A stretch of 64,000 bases of DNA from contig CACZBK010000007.1 in assembly GCA_902779395.1 (NCBI GenBank), positions 45,712 to 109,711 on the forward strand, written 5' to 3'. A program made the translations under genes and the position numbers. Positions 35,522-45,600 of the stretch are shown here, piece by piece. How positions within the stretch are numbered: the stretch's first letter is position 1; each line of letters starts with the position of its first letter. A model generated the notes under the pieces. The model saw only the letters and a list, made by a program, of their open reading frames with translations, did not search any database and was not told where the DNA came from. The stretch comes from an uncultured Lachnospiraceae bacterium. Lineage in GTDB: Bacteria; Bacillota; Clostridia; Lachnospirales; Lachnospiraceae.

Positions 35522-36759
35522 CATATATCGAGATATCCGTGGCAGCCAGAGGCTTTTTGCTGATATTTGCTACCCTCATTCAATTAATGTACATATATTG
35601 TATCATCAGGATGATAGATATAAAAAGATATAAGCCGGATCTGATACTGACCGTTATCATGACCGCAAGCTGCTTTGTTATCCTGCAGATGATGACGATG
35701 ATACAACAGGGAGATCTGAAGCCGACGTTTGAGATACCTCTGGTGCTTCTGTGGCCGGCGCTGCTTCTGCTGTTATGCTTTGTGATATTCCAGCTTTATC
35801 ATATTTCCAGATGGCGCAGGCAGCATATCTCTGCCATGTCTGTTAAGGAGGCTTTTGATAAGCTTCCCGCAGGACTGATGTTTTATTCGGCCGGAGGTAT
35901 TCCTGTTATGGTCAATGAGACCATGCTGCAGATAAGCCGGGAGATGTTTGGTGAAAGTATAAGGGATGGAGAAACATATTGGAATCTCGTCAGAAATACG
36001 ATGACGAATGATGAAGTGCCGGAAGATAATGCTATTGTAAAGAACAGCAGCGGAAAAGCCTACAGCTTCAAAAAGAGTTTATTGCATGTAAAGGGTGCAG
36101 ATATATATGAACTTACGGCTGTTGATATAAGTGATGAATATGAATTGAGCCGTGAACTGGCGGATGGTCAGGAAAAAGCAAGAGGTCTGAACAGCCGTCT
36201 TAAGGCGCTCATGGGCACTATCGAGTATGTGACGATGAACAGAGAACTTTTACAGCTTAAATCATCGCTTCATGACAATATAGGGCAGTGCATACTGATA
36301 GCAAAAAGATATATGTATTCTCCCGAAAGCGTTGATAAGCAGCGTATGCTGGATTTCTGGCGGGATAATATCAGGCATCTTACCAATGATGAACCTGAGG
36401 AATGGGAATTACCCTACTATGTGATATCCAAAGAAGCAGACAGACTGGGTATAAAACTGAATATCATAGGGGAACTGCCATCTGCGAGTGAACTGATACC
36501 TGTAGTTGACGCAGCTATTTCCGTTCATATAGGAAATACACTCAAACATGCGGACGGTACCGAAGCCACGGTAGCTGTGAAAAAAACCGCTGATGGCGTA
36601 GAGATAAGTTTTACAAATAACGGACGGCAGCCCGAGGGAGAAATAACGGAAAAAGGCGGCCTTAAAAACCTTCGAAGCCAGGTTGAGAATGCCGGCGGGA
36701 GGATGGAGATCATATCACAGCCGGAGTTTGAAATGAAGATAATGCTGCCCGAAGTGTAA
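35518..36759 (+). CDS. NarL/DegS-type sensor histidine kinase
   Basis: This 413-residue protein has three transmembrane helices (~11-32, 41-62, 71-96), a PAS-like linker (~110-215), a HisKA_3-type dimerisation motif with His252 in SSLHDNIGQC, and a C-terminal ATPase domain with an N-box (IGNTLKHADGTEA) and GLKNLRSQVENAGG. These features predict autophosphorylation and transfer to a NarL-type response regulator. The regulator gene follows 92 bp downstream. The translational overlap with the degenerate sensor upstream suggests a two-protein sensor complex. Confidence 0.85.
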   Translation: MTYIEISVAARGFLLIFATLIQLMYIYCIIRMIDIKRYKPDLILTVIMTASCFVILQMMTMIQQGDLKPTFEIPLVLLWPALLLLLCFVIFQLYHISRWRRQHISAMSVKEAFDKLPAGLMFYSAGGIPVMVNETMLQISREMFGESIRDGETYWNLVRNTMTNDEVPEDNAIVKNSSGKAYSFKKSLLHVKGADIYELTAVDISDEYELSRELADGQEKARGLNSRLKALMGTIEYVTMNRELLQLKSSLHDNIGQCILIAKRYMYSPESVDKQRMLDFWRDNIRHLTNDEPEEWELPYYVISKEADRLGIKLNIIGELPSASELIPVVDAAISVHIGNTLKHADGTEATVAVKKTADGVEISFTNNGRQPEGEITEKGGLKNLRSQVENAGGRMEIISQPEFEMKIMLPEV

Positions 36760-36851
36760 ATACAGTATTGTCATTCAGAGGGTATAAGCCCGATGGAATC
36801 AAGACATAACTGCCGCAGCCAAAGAATTAAAGGATCAAAAAGGAGATCATC

Positions 36852-37475
36852 ATGTCATATCGTGTAGTAATAGCTGAAGACTTTCGCATGATACGCGAGA
36901 TATTCGAAAACGCAGTAAAGCAGGAAGAAGGCTTTGAACTGGAAGCTTCTTTTCCTACGGCTGCCCAGGCGGTTAAATACCTGGAAAACAACGACGCCGA
37001 TCTGGTTTTGATGGATGTACTGATACCCGGCAGTATGAGCGGTCTGGATGCTGCGGCGATCATCAAAGAAAAGAAGCCGAAGATCAGAATAATAATCGTA
37101 ACATCCATGCCGGAGCTTACTTATGAAAAACGTGCGCAGGAGATAGGCGTGGAAGGCTTCTGGCAGAAAGAGGTACAGGAACAGCCCATTCAGGAGATAA
37201 TGAAACGTGTTATGGCAGGGGAGCATGTATATCCCACCGAGCAGGTGCAGGTAAACATAGGAAATACCAACAGCACGGAGTTTACTGACAGGGAAATAGA
37301 GATACTTCGCGAACTGGTATCCGGTGCATCAAATAAGGAGATAGCGGAAAAGCTGTGTATCGATGCATCTACGGTCAAGATGCATATATCGAATATGCTG
37401 TCCAAAACCGGTTTTCACAGCCGCCTGGAACTGGCGGTAAAAGCCAGACATTTCGGGCTGGCGATAAGTGAGTGA
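36852..37475 (+). CDS. NarL/FixJ-family response regulator
   Basis: This 207-residue protein has an N-terminal receiver (~1-120) with phospho-acceptor Asp55 in LMDVLIPGSMSG, and a LuxR-type helix-turn-helix (~140-205) with TDREIEILRELVSGASNKEIAEKL. It is expected to be phosphorylated by the adjacent NarL-type kinase. Candidate target sites are the identical 24-bp elements at 33810 and 37545: their TACCCCC arms resemble the TACYYMT heptamers known for NarL, and each stands just upstream of a -10 box. If so, it activates its own operon and the secreted-protein gene at 37670. AAGGAG precedes the ATG; a terminator follows. Confidence 0.9.
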   Translation: MSYRVVIAEDFRMIREIFENAVKQEEGFELEASFPTAAQAVKYLENNDADLVLMDVLIPGSMSGLDAAAIIKEKKPKIRIIIVTSMPELTYEKRAQEIGVEGFWQKEVQEQPIQEIMKRVMAGEHVYPTEQVQVNIGNTNSTEFTDREIEILRELVSGASNKEIAEKLCIDASTVKMHISNMLSKTGFHSRLELAVKARHFGLAISE

Positions 37476-37501
37476 TACTTTTGACGAGATACATGTAATA
37501 G

Positions 37502-37529
37502 AGCAGGGGCAACAACCTCTGCTTTTTTT
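37502..37529 (+). terminator. Terminator of the sensor-kinase operon
   Basis: AGCAGGGG (37502-37509) pairs with CCTCTGCT (37516-37523, one G-U) and is followed by a seven-base T run. Confidence 0.85.
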
Positions 37530-37544
37530 ATGTAAATTTTTATG

Positions 37545-37593
37545 AAATTACCCCCAAATGGCGGTAGTGGGATTCTTTTGAATACATTATCAT
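37545..37593 (+). promoter_or_regulatory. Operator copy 2 plus -10 box, promoter of the 1586-residue secreted protein
   Basis: The 24-bp element at 37545-37568 is identical to the one at 33810-33833 and is again followed after exactly 19 nt by a -10 box, TATCAT (37588-37593). The -35 position reads TAGTGG, which is poor. The sequences between element and -10 differ, so only the element and its distance are conserved. Confidence 0.75.
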
Positions 37594-37669
37594 TAGGTTT
37601 AAATAGTTGGGTGGAGTATGTCTGTTTTCCGGCCGGCTAAAATCCAATACCAAATCAAGGAGGAAAAAA

Positions 37670-40600
37670 ATGAAGCTGAGTAAACTTAAAACAAGAGTAC
37701 TGAGTCTGATCATGAGCATGGTAATGCTCGTGGGCATGGTACCCAACCTGAGTCCGGCGGTATATGCTGCGGACACAGATGAAGTTACTGTATCAGATGA
37801 GACAGTGGCAGACGAAACAGAAGAAGCGGCTTTTGAAGAAGCTGCCGAAGAAGAGGAAGCTGTATCGGAAGAAACAGCAACAGATGAAGAAGCAGCTCCT
37901 GAAGAGGAGACGGACTACGCTCCCAGCGTATCGTACAATATCTGGGTCGGCGGTGTACAGGTAACCGATGCAAACAAGGATAATATCCCGGGAGTTACGA
38001 GCGGTAAGGTTACTTATGATCCTGCTTCACTTACCCTGGATTTTTCCGGTGTAAACGGCTTTAAGGATGTATATAATAACAGTTTTGTGTATATAGAAAG
38101 GCAGCCGGATGATGAGCCGGTAAAGATTACCGGAGACGTTAGTGTAACAACTGACCATCCTGCTTTTGTCATATACGGGCCTGCTGCTTTCAGTGGTGAT
38201 TTCACGTTAGACGGTAAAGCAAGTGCTATTCGCTCTCATGATAAGCTGACTATTAATGAAGGGCATTACTATTTAAAAGCTACATCAGGGGATGCATGTT
38301 ATGCCGACAGTGATCTTACGGTTGTCAACGCTGATATGGAGATAAGTGATAAAGATAATGGGCTGTATTCCGGGAAAGGAAATATCCTGATAAAAGGATC
38401 AGAGATAATTACCAGCGGACAATTTAACGGTATATTGGCAGAGAATGGTAATATCAGTATAGATGAAGGATCGATAGTTACAGCTCTTGCGACAGGAAGT
38501 TTTGATAAAACTAAAGCTGCAGAAGATGCATACGCAGGTATTTCCACAGGTTTGTTTATTGATCCGGATACAGGCGGTAATGTTTATATCGGTGGTCATT
38601 CTATTGTTAATGCTAAAGGTCAGTTTTTCGGTATTCTTGCGCAAAAGGATTTTGAGCTTAATGATGCGACCCTTAATGCTTCATCTGATACAGGTCTGGA
38701 GGACGAGATTAACAGGAAGCTAAGAAGATCTGTTGGTGTAAAGGGTATGACAGGCGTAGAGATCTTCGGCGGTCATATAAAGGCAGAAGGATCCTTTGCG
38801 GGACTTCTGGCGGATTCCGGAAATATCGAACTGAAAGGTGAAGCAAAACTGCTGACGCCTGTCGAAGGTCGTGTAGATGAAATAGATAAAGCCGTAGGTG
38901 GAGGAGCTACGGTATATACGGGAAAGAGTAATTATGTGTTTGCCCAAACCGTTATTATCGGAAAAAAGAACTCCGAGAATTGTTATCTGAGAGTAGGCAA
39001 AGAAGAGGTAAATGAGTATAACAATACTAATATACCTGTTAAATCCGGCCGGATGACTTATGATCCTGATAAAAAAGAACTGAACTGTGAAAACGCAGTG
39101 GTAGAGACAAGCGAAGGTATTGATGAGTGGAATCAGGCTATAGAAGCTTATGATGATCTTACCATTACCGGAAAACTGACTATTGTTCCGGGTGATGGGG
39201 ATAATGCTATCGAAATGGTAGATAAGGACAGCACTCTTACGGTTAAGGATGCTGAGCTTAAGATCGATGGTATAAATGGTGATGGTATTAAGTCGTTCGG
39301 AGATGTTAAGATAGTTAACAGTAAGATCGAGATCGTATGTAAGGATGAAAACAGTGAGGGTATTTATGCAGGTAAAAATATTACACTGGATAAATCGTGG
39401 CTTAAGATAAGTGCTAAAAAACGTGCGATCTGGGCTGAAGGAAAGCTCACTTGTGATAATGAGCATGAGATCGTAAGCCCGGCTGATGCTGTATGGACGG
39501 ATAATTCCGTAAATACGGGGGCAACTGCAGTCAAGGAAGTGGAGATCGCAGCAAATGTCACTTATGATGTATGGGTCGGAAATACTCAGGTCACTTTCAT
39601 GAATAAGGATGATATCTTAAGCGACGGTAAGGGCGGTGTAAGTTATGATCCTGAGAAAAAGATCCTGAAATTCAATAATGTAAATGCAAGTGCCATAAAA
39701 GGTAACAGAACTGTAGATAGCCGCACTGCACTTATTGTTTCCGAATATGATATACGTATAGAAGGAAGTCTTAATGCTGCCGCAAATACAAATGAGATCG
39801 GTATAGTATGCGGAAGCAGGCTGACGATAGCAGCTGATCTTGACATCAAAGCAGCATATTCCGGTATATACGGAATGGGCGGACTGACAATAGAGAAAGG
39901 TACCGTCAAGATTGATTGTACCGGGGATAATGCTGTACCGGTGCAGTCAAAATACGAAGGCGGTATCAGCATACTTGGCGGAGTCCTTGACATTACAGCT
40001 GCAAACGGACAGAACGGCATATATGCAAAAACAGATGATATTAATATCAGCGGCGGAGATATAAAAGCAAATGTTTCCGGAAATGCTATCGAAGCAGAAA
40101 TAGGAAACATCACGATAAGTGATGGTATCGTGACAGCCATATCAACTAAGAATATGGGTGTTACAGCAGGCAAGAAAGTAGAGATAACAGGTGGCAGACT
40201 TACAGGCAGGGGTCCTGAGGGTGCAGTATACGGTAAGGAAGGCATAAGCTATCCCGGTTCTGTACGTCTGAGTATACCGGAGAACGGAAAGAATGAAGGT
40301 GGAAAAATCCTTAAAGAGGACGGTACCGTTGCAGATTATGTTGATATTTTAAAGAAAGGCAGTGTAGACTGGACCGTTACATTCAGTCTGGGACATGGGC
40401 TTGGACAGAAAAAAGAGATCATTAAGGACGGAGAAAGCATAAACAGACCTGAAGATCCTGTATTGGAAGGCTGGATATTTGCAGGCTGGTATAAGGATTC
40501 CGAATATACGACAGAATTTGATTTTAACAGCGAGATAGTAAGAAATACGATTATTTATGCAAAATGGGATTCAAATGATAGTTATGATCTGTGGCTTGGT

Positions 40601-42430
40601 GATAAGAAGGTCACCTCAGAAAACTGTGCGGATATTTACGGAGACGGCAAGGCAAGCTATGATCCCGCTACAAAGACGCTTACCCTGGATAATCCTGAGA
40701 TAACAGGAATATCAGAAAAAAATGCTGCGATAACAGCAAACACGGATCTGATCATCAAAGGCAAACTTATATATAACAATAATAGTGCATTCATTGGTAT
40801 ATATGCAGAAAGTGGAACGGAATTAGTTATAGATGCCGATCTGAAAATAAAGGTATTAAATATTCCGGTCTATGCTAACGGAGATCTTAAGGTAACCGGA
40901 GGTAAGCTTGATCTTGAGGCTGTTCAGACGGATGAGAAAAAAACGAGCAAAGGAATCCAGGTTTATGGTGATCTGCTCATAAGCGGCGGTGAGATAAATG
41001 CCAAAGGAAATGATGCAGGTATATGGTATCAGAATTCCAAGAGTCTCATGAAGGTGAGCGGAGGTACAATCACAGCTGAGGGTAACAGATATTCCGGATT
41101 AGTTCTTCGTTATAATGAAGGAATAGATCTTGCAGGCCATATGTATGTGAGTGAGCCTGAAAACTATTCCGTGAAGAGTTTTACAACACCCGGTACTTAT
41201 TACGGGATTGCTGATGCAGATGGTAATGCAGCAAAGATCGTAAAGATAGGATCTTCACTGAAAATGTATACCGTAAGCTTTAATCTGATGGGACATGGTG
41301 ACGCGATCGCAGCGCAGAATATTGTCAGCGGCAATAAAGCTGAAAAGCCCGCAGATCCCATAGCAGAAGGCTGGAAATTCGGCGGCTGGTATACAGAAAA
41401 GGAATTAGTCAATGAATACTCATTCGATACTGCTGTAAGCGGAGATATCGAACTCTTTGCAAAGTGGACGGAAGTTTCAGTCGATCCTTCCAAAGAGCGT
41501 TCTGCACTTGATACCGTAGCTGTGCTTAACGCAGATGAGACTGTATATCTTGTAAAGGGACAGAAGTTTATGGTTCCTGCAGGCTGGTTTGTTGATAAGA
41601 AAGACAAAAACAGCAATAAGATCGTGAGCATAAACAAGAAAGGACAGTTCAAGGCTAAAAAGAATGGTGAAGCTGTTGTATACTTCGGTACCGATAAGGC
41701 AGTATCAGCTAATATCGTGGTATGTACTCCTTCCATCGAAAAGACTTCAAAAACCATTAAGTTAAATGCGGGAGAGAGCCGCAAGATCAGTCTCAGCGGT
41801 TTTGAAGCGGATAAATACTCTGTACTCTACTACAGCGCATCACCTGATGTGGCACAGGTGGAAGACGGTGAGGTATACGCTCTGGCTAAGGGTACAGCTA
41901 AGATATCCGTATTTATCAATGGTAAGGAGCTTAAGTGCACCGTAAAAGTTTCGGAGCCGGAGACCTTAAAGTCACGTACGATGCATATAGCTGTCGGCAG
42001 TACAAAGTCGATAAGTGTAAAGGGCGTAAAGGGCTGGAACAGTGAAAATAATGATGTGGCCGAAACGCTGAGCAAAGGCAAGAAAGTAAAAGCCAAGGCT
42101 GCCGGTGAGACGGTTCTTACCGCAAGCGTAAACGATGTTGAGTATAACATTGATGTTTATGCAGAGGATCTGACCATTGGCGGTGAGAAAATTGAACTTG
42201 ATGGCAAGCCCGGAAAGAATAAGTATAAGATGTCGCTTAAGAAAGGTGAATCTGACGAGCTTGTATTCAGCGATTCCGTAATGCAGGATATGATCTTTAA
42301 GAGCAGCAAGCCTGATGTGGCATTTGTTGATGAAGAGGGTCATGTTGAGGCAAGAAGCAAAGGATCCGCTAAGTTTACCGCAAAGATAGACGGCAAGACG
42401 ATCACCATCAAGGTTGTAGTAACAGAGTAA
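37670..42430 (+). CDS. Large secreted repeat protein (1586 aa) with WVG modules, InlB B-repeats and Ig-like C-terminus
   Basis: A Sec signal peptide (~1-33, cleavage after VYAA) is followed by an acidic Glu/Thr/Ala region (~35-85). Four modules begin near residues 90, 437, 631 and 970 with a V/L-W-V-G-type strand, then a Lys-Asp-Asn-Ile element and a YDP turn (for example YDVWVGNTQVT). Each leads into beta-helix-like short strands. InlB B-repeats (GWIFAGWYKD, GWKFGGWYTE) lie at ~905-966 and ~1200-1266, and three Big-like domains at ~1277-1586. There is no LPXTG or other anchor, so how it stays on the surface is unclear; it may bind glycans or wall polymers. Start ATG 37670, 6 nt after AAGGAGG. 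The promoter carries the proposed response-regulator site. Confidence 0.8.
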   Translation: MKLSKLKTRVLSLIMSMVMLVGMVPNLSPAVYAADTDEVTVSDETVADETEEAAFEEAAEEEEAVSEETATDEEAAPEEETDYAPSVSYNIWVGGVQVTDANKDNIPGVTSGKVTYDPASLTLDFSGVNGFKDVYNNSFVYIERQPDDEPVKITGDVSVTTDHPAFVIYGPAAFSGDFTLDGKASAIRSHDKLTINEGHYYLKATSGDACYADSDLTVVNADMEISDKDNGLYSGKGNILIKGSEIITSGQFNGILAENGNISIDEGSIVTALATGSFDKTKAAEDAYAGISTGLFIDPDTGGNVYIGGHSIVNAKGQFFGILAQKDFELNDATLNASSDTGLEDEINRKLRRSVGVKGMTGVEIFGGHIKAEGSFAGLLADSGNIELKGEAKLLTPVEGRVDEIDKAVGGGATVYTGKSNYVFAQTVIIGKKNSENCYLRVGKEEVNEYNNTNIPVKSGRMTYDPDKKELNCENAVVETSEGIDEWNQAIEAYDDLTITGKLTIVPGDGDNAIEMVDKDSTLTVKDAELKIDGINGDGIKSFGDVKIVNSKIEIVCKDENSEGIYAGKNITLDKSWLKISAKKRAIWAEGKLTCDNEHEIVSPADAVWTDNSVNTGATAVKEVEIAANVTYDVWVGNTQVTFMNKDDILSDGKGGVSYDPEKKILKFNNVNASAIKGNRTVDSRTALIVSEYDIRIEGSLNAAANTNEIGIVCGSRLTIAADLDIKAAYSGIYGMGGLTIEKGTVKIDCTGDNAVPVQSKYEGGISILGGVLDITAANGQNGIYAKTDDINISGGDIKANVSGNAIEAEIGNITISDGIVTAISTKNMGVTAGKKVEITGGRLTGRGPEGAVYGKEGISYPGSVRLSIPENGKNEGGKILKEDGTVADYVDILKKGSVDWTVTFSLGHGLGQKKEIIKDGESINRPEDPVLEGWIFAGWYKDSEYTTEFDFNSEIVRNTIIYAKWDSNDSYDLWLGDKKVTSENCADIYGDGKASYDPATKTLTLDNPEITGISEKNAAITANTDLIIKGKLIYNNNSAFIGIYAESGTELVIDADLKIKVLNIPVYANGDLKVTGGKLDLEAVQTDEKKTSKGIQVYGDLLISGGEINAKGNDAGIWYQNSKSLMKVSGGTITAEGNRYSGLVLRYNEGIDLAGHMYVSEPENYSVKSFTTPGTYYGIADADGNAAKIVKIGSSLKMYTVSFNLMGHGDAIAAQNIVSGNKAEKPADPIAEGWKFGGWYTEKELVNEYSFDTAVSGDIELFAKWTEVSVDPSKERSALDTVAVLNADETVYLVKGQKFMVPAGWFVDKKDKNSNKIVSINKKGQFKAKKNGEAVVYFGTDKAVSANIVVCTPSIEKTSKTIKLNAGESRKISLSGFEADKYSVLYYSASPDVAQVEDGEVYALAKGTAKISVFINGKELKCTVKVSEPETLKSRTMHIAVGSTKSISVKGVKGWNSENNDVAETLSKGKKVKAKAAGETVLTASVNDVEYNIDVYAEDLTIGGEKIELDGKPGKNKYKMSLKKGESDELVFSDSVMQDMIFKSSKPDVAFVDEEGHVEARSKGSAKFTAKIDGKTITIKVVVTE

Positions 42431-42438
42431 TATCACTC

Positions 42439-42469
42439 AGGGACAGGGGATCATCCTCTGTCCCTTTTT
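42439..42469 (+). terminator. First terminator after the 1586-residue protein gene
   Basis: AGGGACAGGGG (42439-42449) pairs with CCTCTGTCCCT (42455-42465), one G-U pair, followed by a T run. Confidence 0.9.
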
Positions 42470-42486
42470 AGAACTTAAAAACCACG

Positions 42487-42517
42487 AAACCACGGGGACG
42501 GACCTCGTGGTTTTTTT
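42487..42517 (+). terminator. Second, tandem terminator
   Basis: AAACCACG (42487-42494) pairs with CGTGGTTT (42506-42513), with further G-C pairing inside, followed by a T run to 42517. It reinforces separation from the next gene. Confidence 0.85.
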
Positions 42518-42532
42518 ATCAGGTTTAATGCT

Positions 42533-42562
42533 TTGTATAAAAGAACTGACTGGTCTTATAAT
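42533..42562 (+). promoter_or_regulatory. Putative promoter of the 2032-residue secreted protein
   Basis: TTGTAT (42533-42538), an 18-nt spacer and TATAAT (42557-42562). A second TATAAT lies at 42574-42579 without a -35. The 24-bp operator seen at 33810 and 37545 is absent here. Confidence 0.55.
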
Positions 42563-42632
42563 AATTATTGATATATAATTTATGTAGTGTGCCCTGATGA
42601 GGGGGCTTTATATCAAAAAAAGGAGGCATGAG

Positions 42633-45600
42633 ATGAGCAAACGAACGAAGAAGTGGTTAAGCCTGATCATGACGTTCATCATGATCGCAGTGAGTGTGCC
42701 GCTGCCGGAACTGAAGGTACATGCGGCTACGGATTATGGAGTCTGGATCGGTGATACCCAGTTTACGTCTGAAAAGACTATCATTGACGGAACGGTAAAA
42801 GGGTCTGCCATCTATAATGACAGTACCAAGACGCTGATCTTTGATAATTTCGAAGGTGTAAGCGGAAGATATAAGGGGAGCAGTAATATTGATTACCTCT
42901 TATATTCCGAACACGATATTACTGTTACAGGTAAGGCAGTACTTGACGCTGAATATGAGACCGGAGAGGAATTTCTTTATGGCTTTGGGTATGCCGGAAA
43001 TGTAACGATCGATAAGGATGCTGATCTGACTGTGGCTGTACCGGATTATGCTGTTTACAGCTCGGTTTCGGCTAAAACACTTGATGTTTATGGAAAACTT
43101 GATCTGACAGCACATGGCTCAAATTTCAGAGATGCCATAAATGTAGATAAGGTTGTATTAAACGATGGATGTAATGTTAAGGCTGTAGCGGATGGTACCT
43201 GGTCTTCTGCAATACGTGCCACAGAGATAAATATTGAAGGTGGAGATATTACTGCAATTTCCGATAAAGATGAGAGTACAGCAATATACGCAAAGAATAT
43301 TATTATAAATGGCGGTAATATAAATGCATCTGCAGGGGGAGTTAACGGCAGTGCTATCGGAGATAATACTTATACAGAAAATATTACTATCAACGGAGGA
43401 GATATAACTGCAGAAGGTGGGCTTTATGCCATTCATGCCGAAAAAGGCATAACCCTGAACAGCAGGATGTATTTCAAGGATCCTGTAGGCGGAAAATTAA
43501 GCTCAGATAATAAAAATGTAGTTGATAAATCTAATGAGATCATAAAATCTGTTCATCTTGTAAAAGCCAAATCCTACGAGCTCTGGGTAGGTAATACCGA
43601 AGTTAACAGTGAGAATTGCAAAGATATCCCGGGTATACTGGGAGGCGGAAGCGCCAGCTACGATCCGGAAAGCCAGACCCTTACTTTCAGCGGTAATGTT
43701 ACCGGTGTGGAAGAGCTTTGCACTAATTACGGAAGCAGTGCATATATTTACAATGCATGGGATCTTACTATAGAAGGTGATGCCTCGTTTGATGATCCCA
43801 ATGCCGAAATGGGTATACAGGCAGGCGGAACTGCAGCAAGTCTTACGATCAAAGGGAATATAGCCGTAAAGGCTAAAAAACAAGCTCTGTGGTCGATGAT
43901 GAAGCTGGCAATATTGGGAAAAGTTGATGCAGAAAGTACAGCTTATGATGCCAATAATGCTGTAATGGCTGAAACTATATTGATCGATGATGGTGAACTT
44001 AAAGTCAGCGGTAACATGGATAGCGGAAATGTATTAATTGCTAATCGCGATCTTATCATGTACAGCGGAAGCCTGAGCGTAAACAGTCTTACAAAAAGTT
44101 CATCTGCTGATGTAAACAGTATTAACTGCAAAAACGATCTGATCATGTATGGAGGAAGACTGTGGGCAGAAAATGATCATGGGTATGCCGTATATGCAGA
44201 TAATAATATAGAGATCAACGGTGGTCAGACCGATCTTAAAGGCAGTTCATCCGGAGCGGTAACCCTCCTGGCTTCAAATAATATCAAATTTAGCGGTGGG
44301 AATATTAATATTGATTCCGAAGAAAATATTGCGGTCCAAACAAACAATATTGAAATAAGCGACGCACAGATTGCAATAAAGTCAAAAAAGACAGGTATTG
44401 AAGCTACGGGATCATTTACCATGGATTCCGGTGTGCTTGATATCGTATCGGAGGAAGAACAGGCGATCAGAGCAGCAGTCGGAGTAACATTAAATACTGT
44501 TGAAGTGACTTTCCCCGAAAACGGTAAGGTTGTTGGAACTACCGTCACTGAAGAAGACGGAACAACGCCTGCAAAGCAGGTACAGATCAAGGGTACTGTA
44601 AGTTATCCTGTATGGATAGGTGATACCAGGATAACCGCAGAAAATAAGGATAATATTGAGCTGGTGGGCGGCAGTGCAACTTATGATGATATTACGGGAA
44701 CACTTACCTTTACCGGTGATGTAACGGGAATAAACGGAGCATATGAGCTTTCCGGCAGTAATAAAGCTAAGATCTTCAGCGCCGATATGAAGGGACTGAC
44801 TATCAGCGGTAATGCTTCTATAAAGGATACCGAGGCAGAAGTAGGTATAATGTCAGAAGGCGGAAAGCTGACGATAAAAGGTAATATAGAAGTATATGGC
44901 AGCAAAAGTGCCGTACATACCGTTAAAGATCTGAGCATAAAAGGAAAACTCACCGCCGAAAGCGCAGATGGTTTTGCGGTAAGAAGCCAGAATAATATCA
45001 TTCTGGAAGGTGAAGGGCTGTATGCAAAAAATACTTCTGCAACAGCTCAGGCTGTTCTTTCGGATGAAAAACTGATCATCAATTCGGGTATTTTTGAAGC
45101 TGAAAGCGGCTTTGCCGCAGTTGAAGCTACCGGGGGCATCAAAGCTGCTGAAGGGTTTGATATAACTTATCCGGATCACAGCAGATACAGTACGGATAAT
45201 AAGACTATAGAGGCATTTGACAGTGAATTGGGTTACATCACTGCAAAGAAAGTCCGTATCGAAAAACGCGACAGATATGGTCTGTATATAGGCGGTTTGG
45301 AGGTCACCAGCCTTAATAAGGATAATGTACCCGGCTTAAAGAGCGGAAGCGCATCATACAATGAAGTGACAAAAACCCTTGTATTTAAAGGGGATGATGC
45401 AGAGATAGATGCTTTTCTTGGTGAATATTCTGCGGGTATCTTTTCGGAGGATGAACTCAATATAGAGGGAAATGTCAGGATAGATCTTTTTGATAAAGCC
45501 GATCATGCCATACGTACTGAAGGTGCTTTGACCATATCCGGAACGGTCACTGCAAATTCAGACAAATACACTGTATGGGCCGAAGATGCGGATCTTCTGG

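Noticed and set aside
37607-37669. Upstream extension of the 1586-residue protein frame
   Set aside because: It would place residues before a clear signal peptide; AAGGAGG at 37657-37663 fits ATG 37670.
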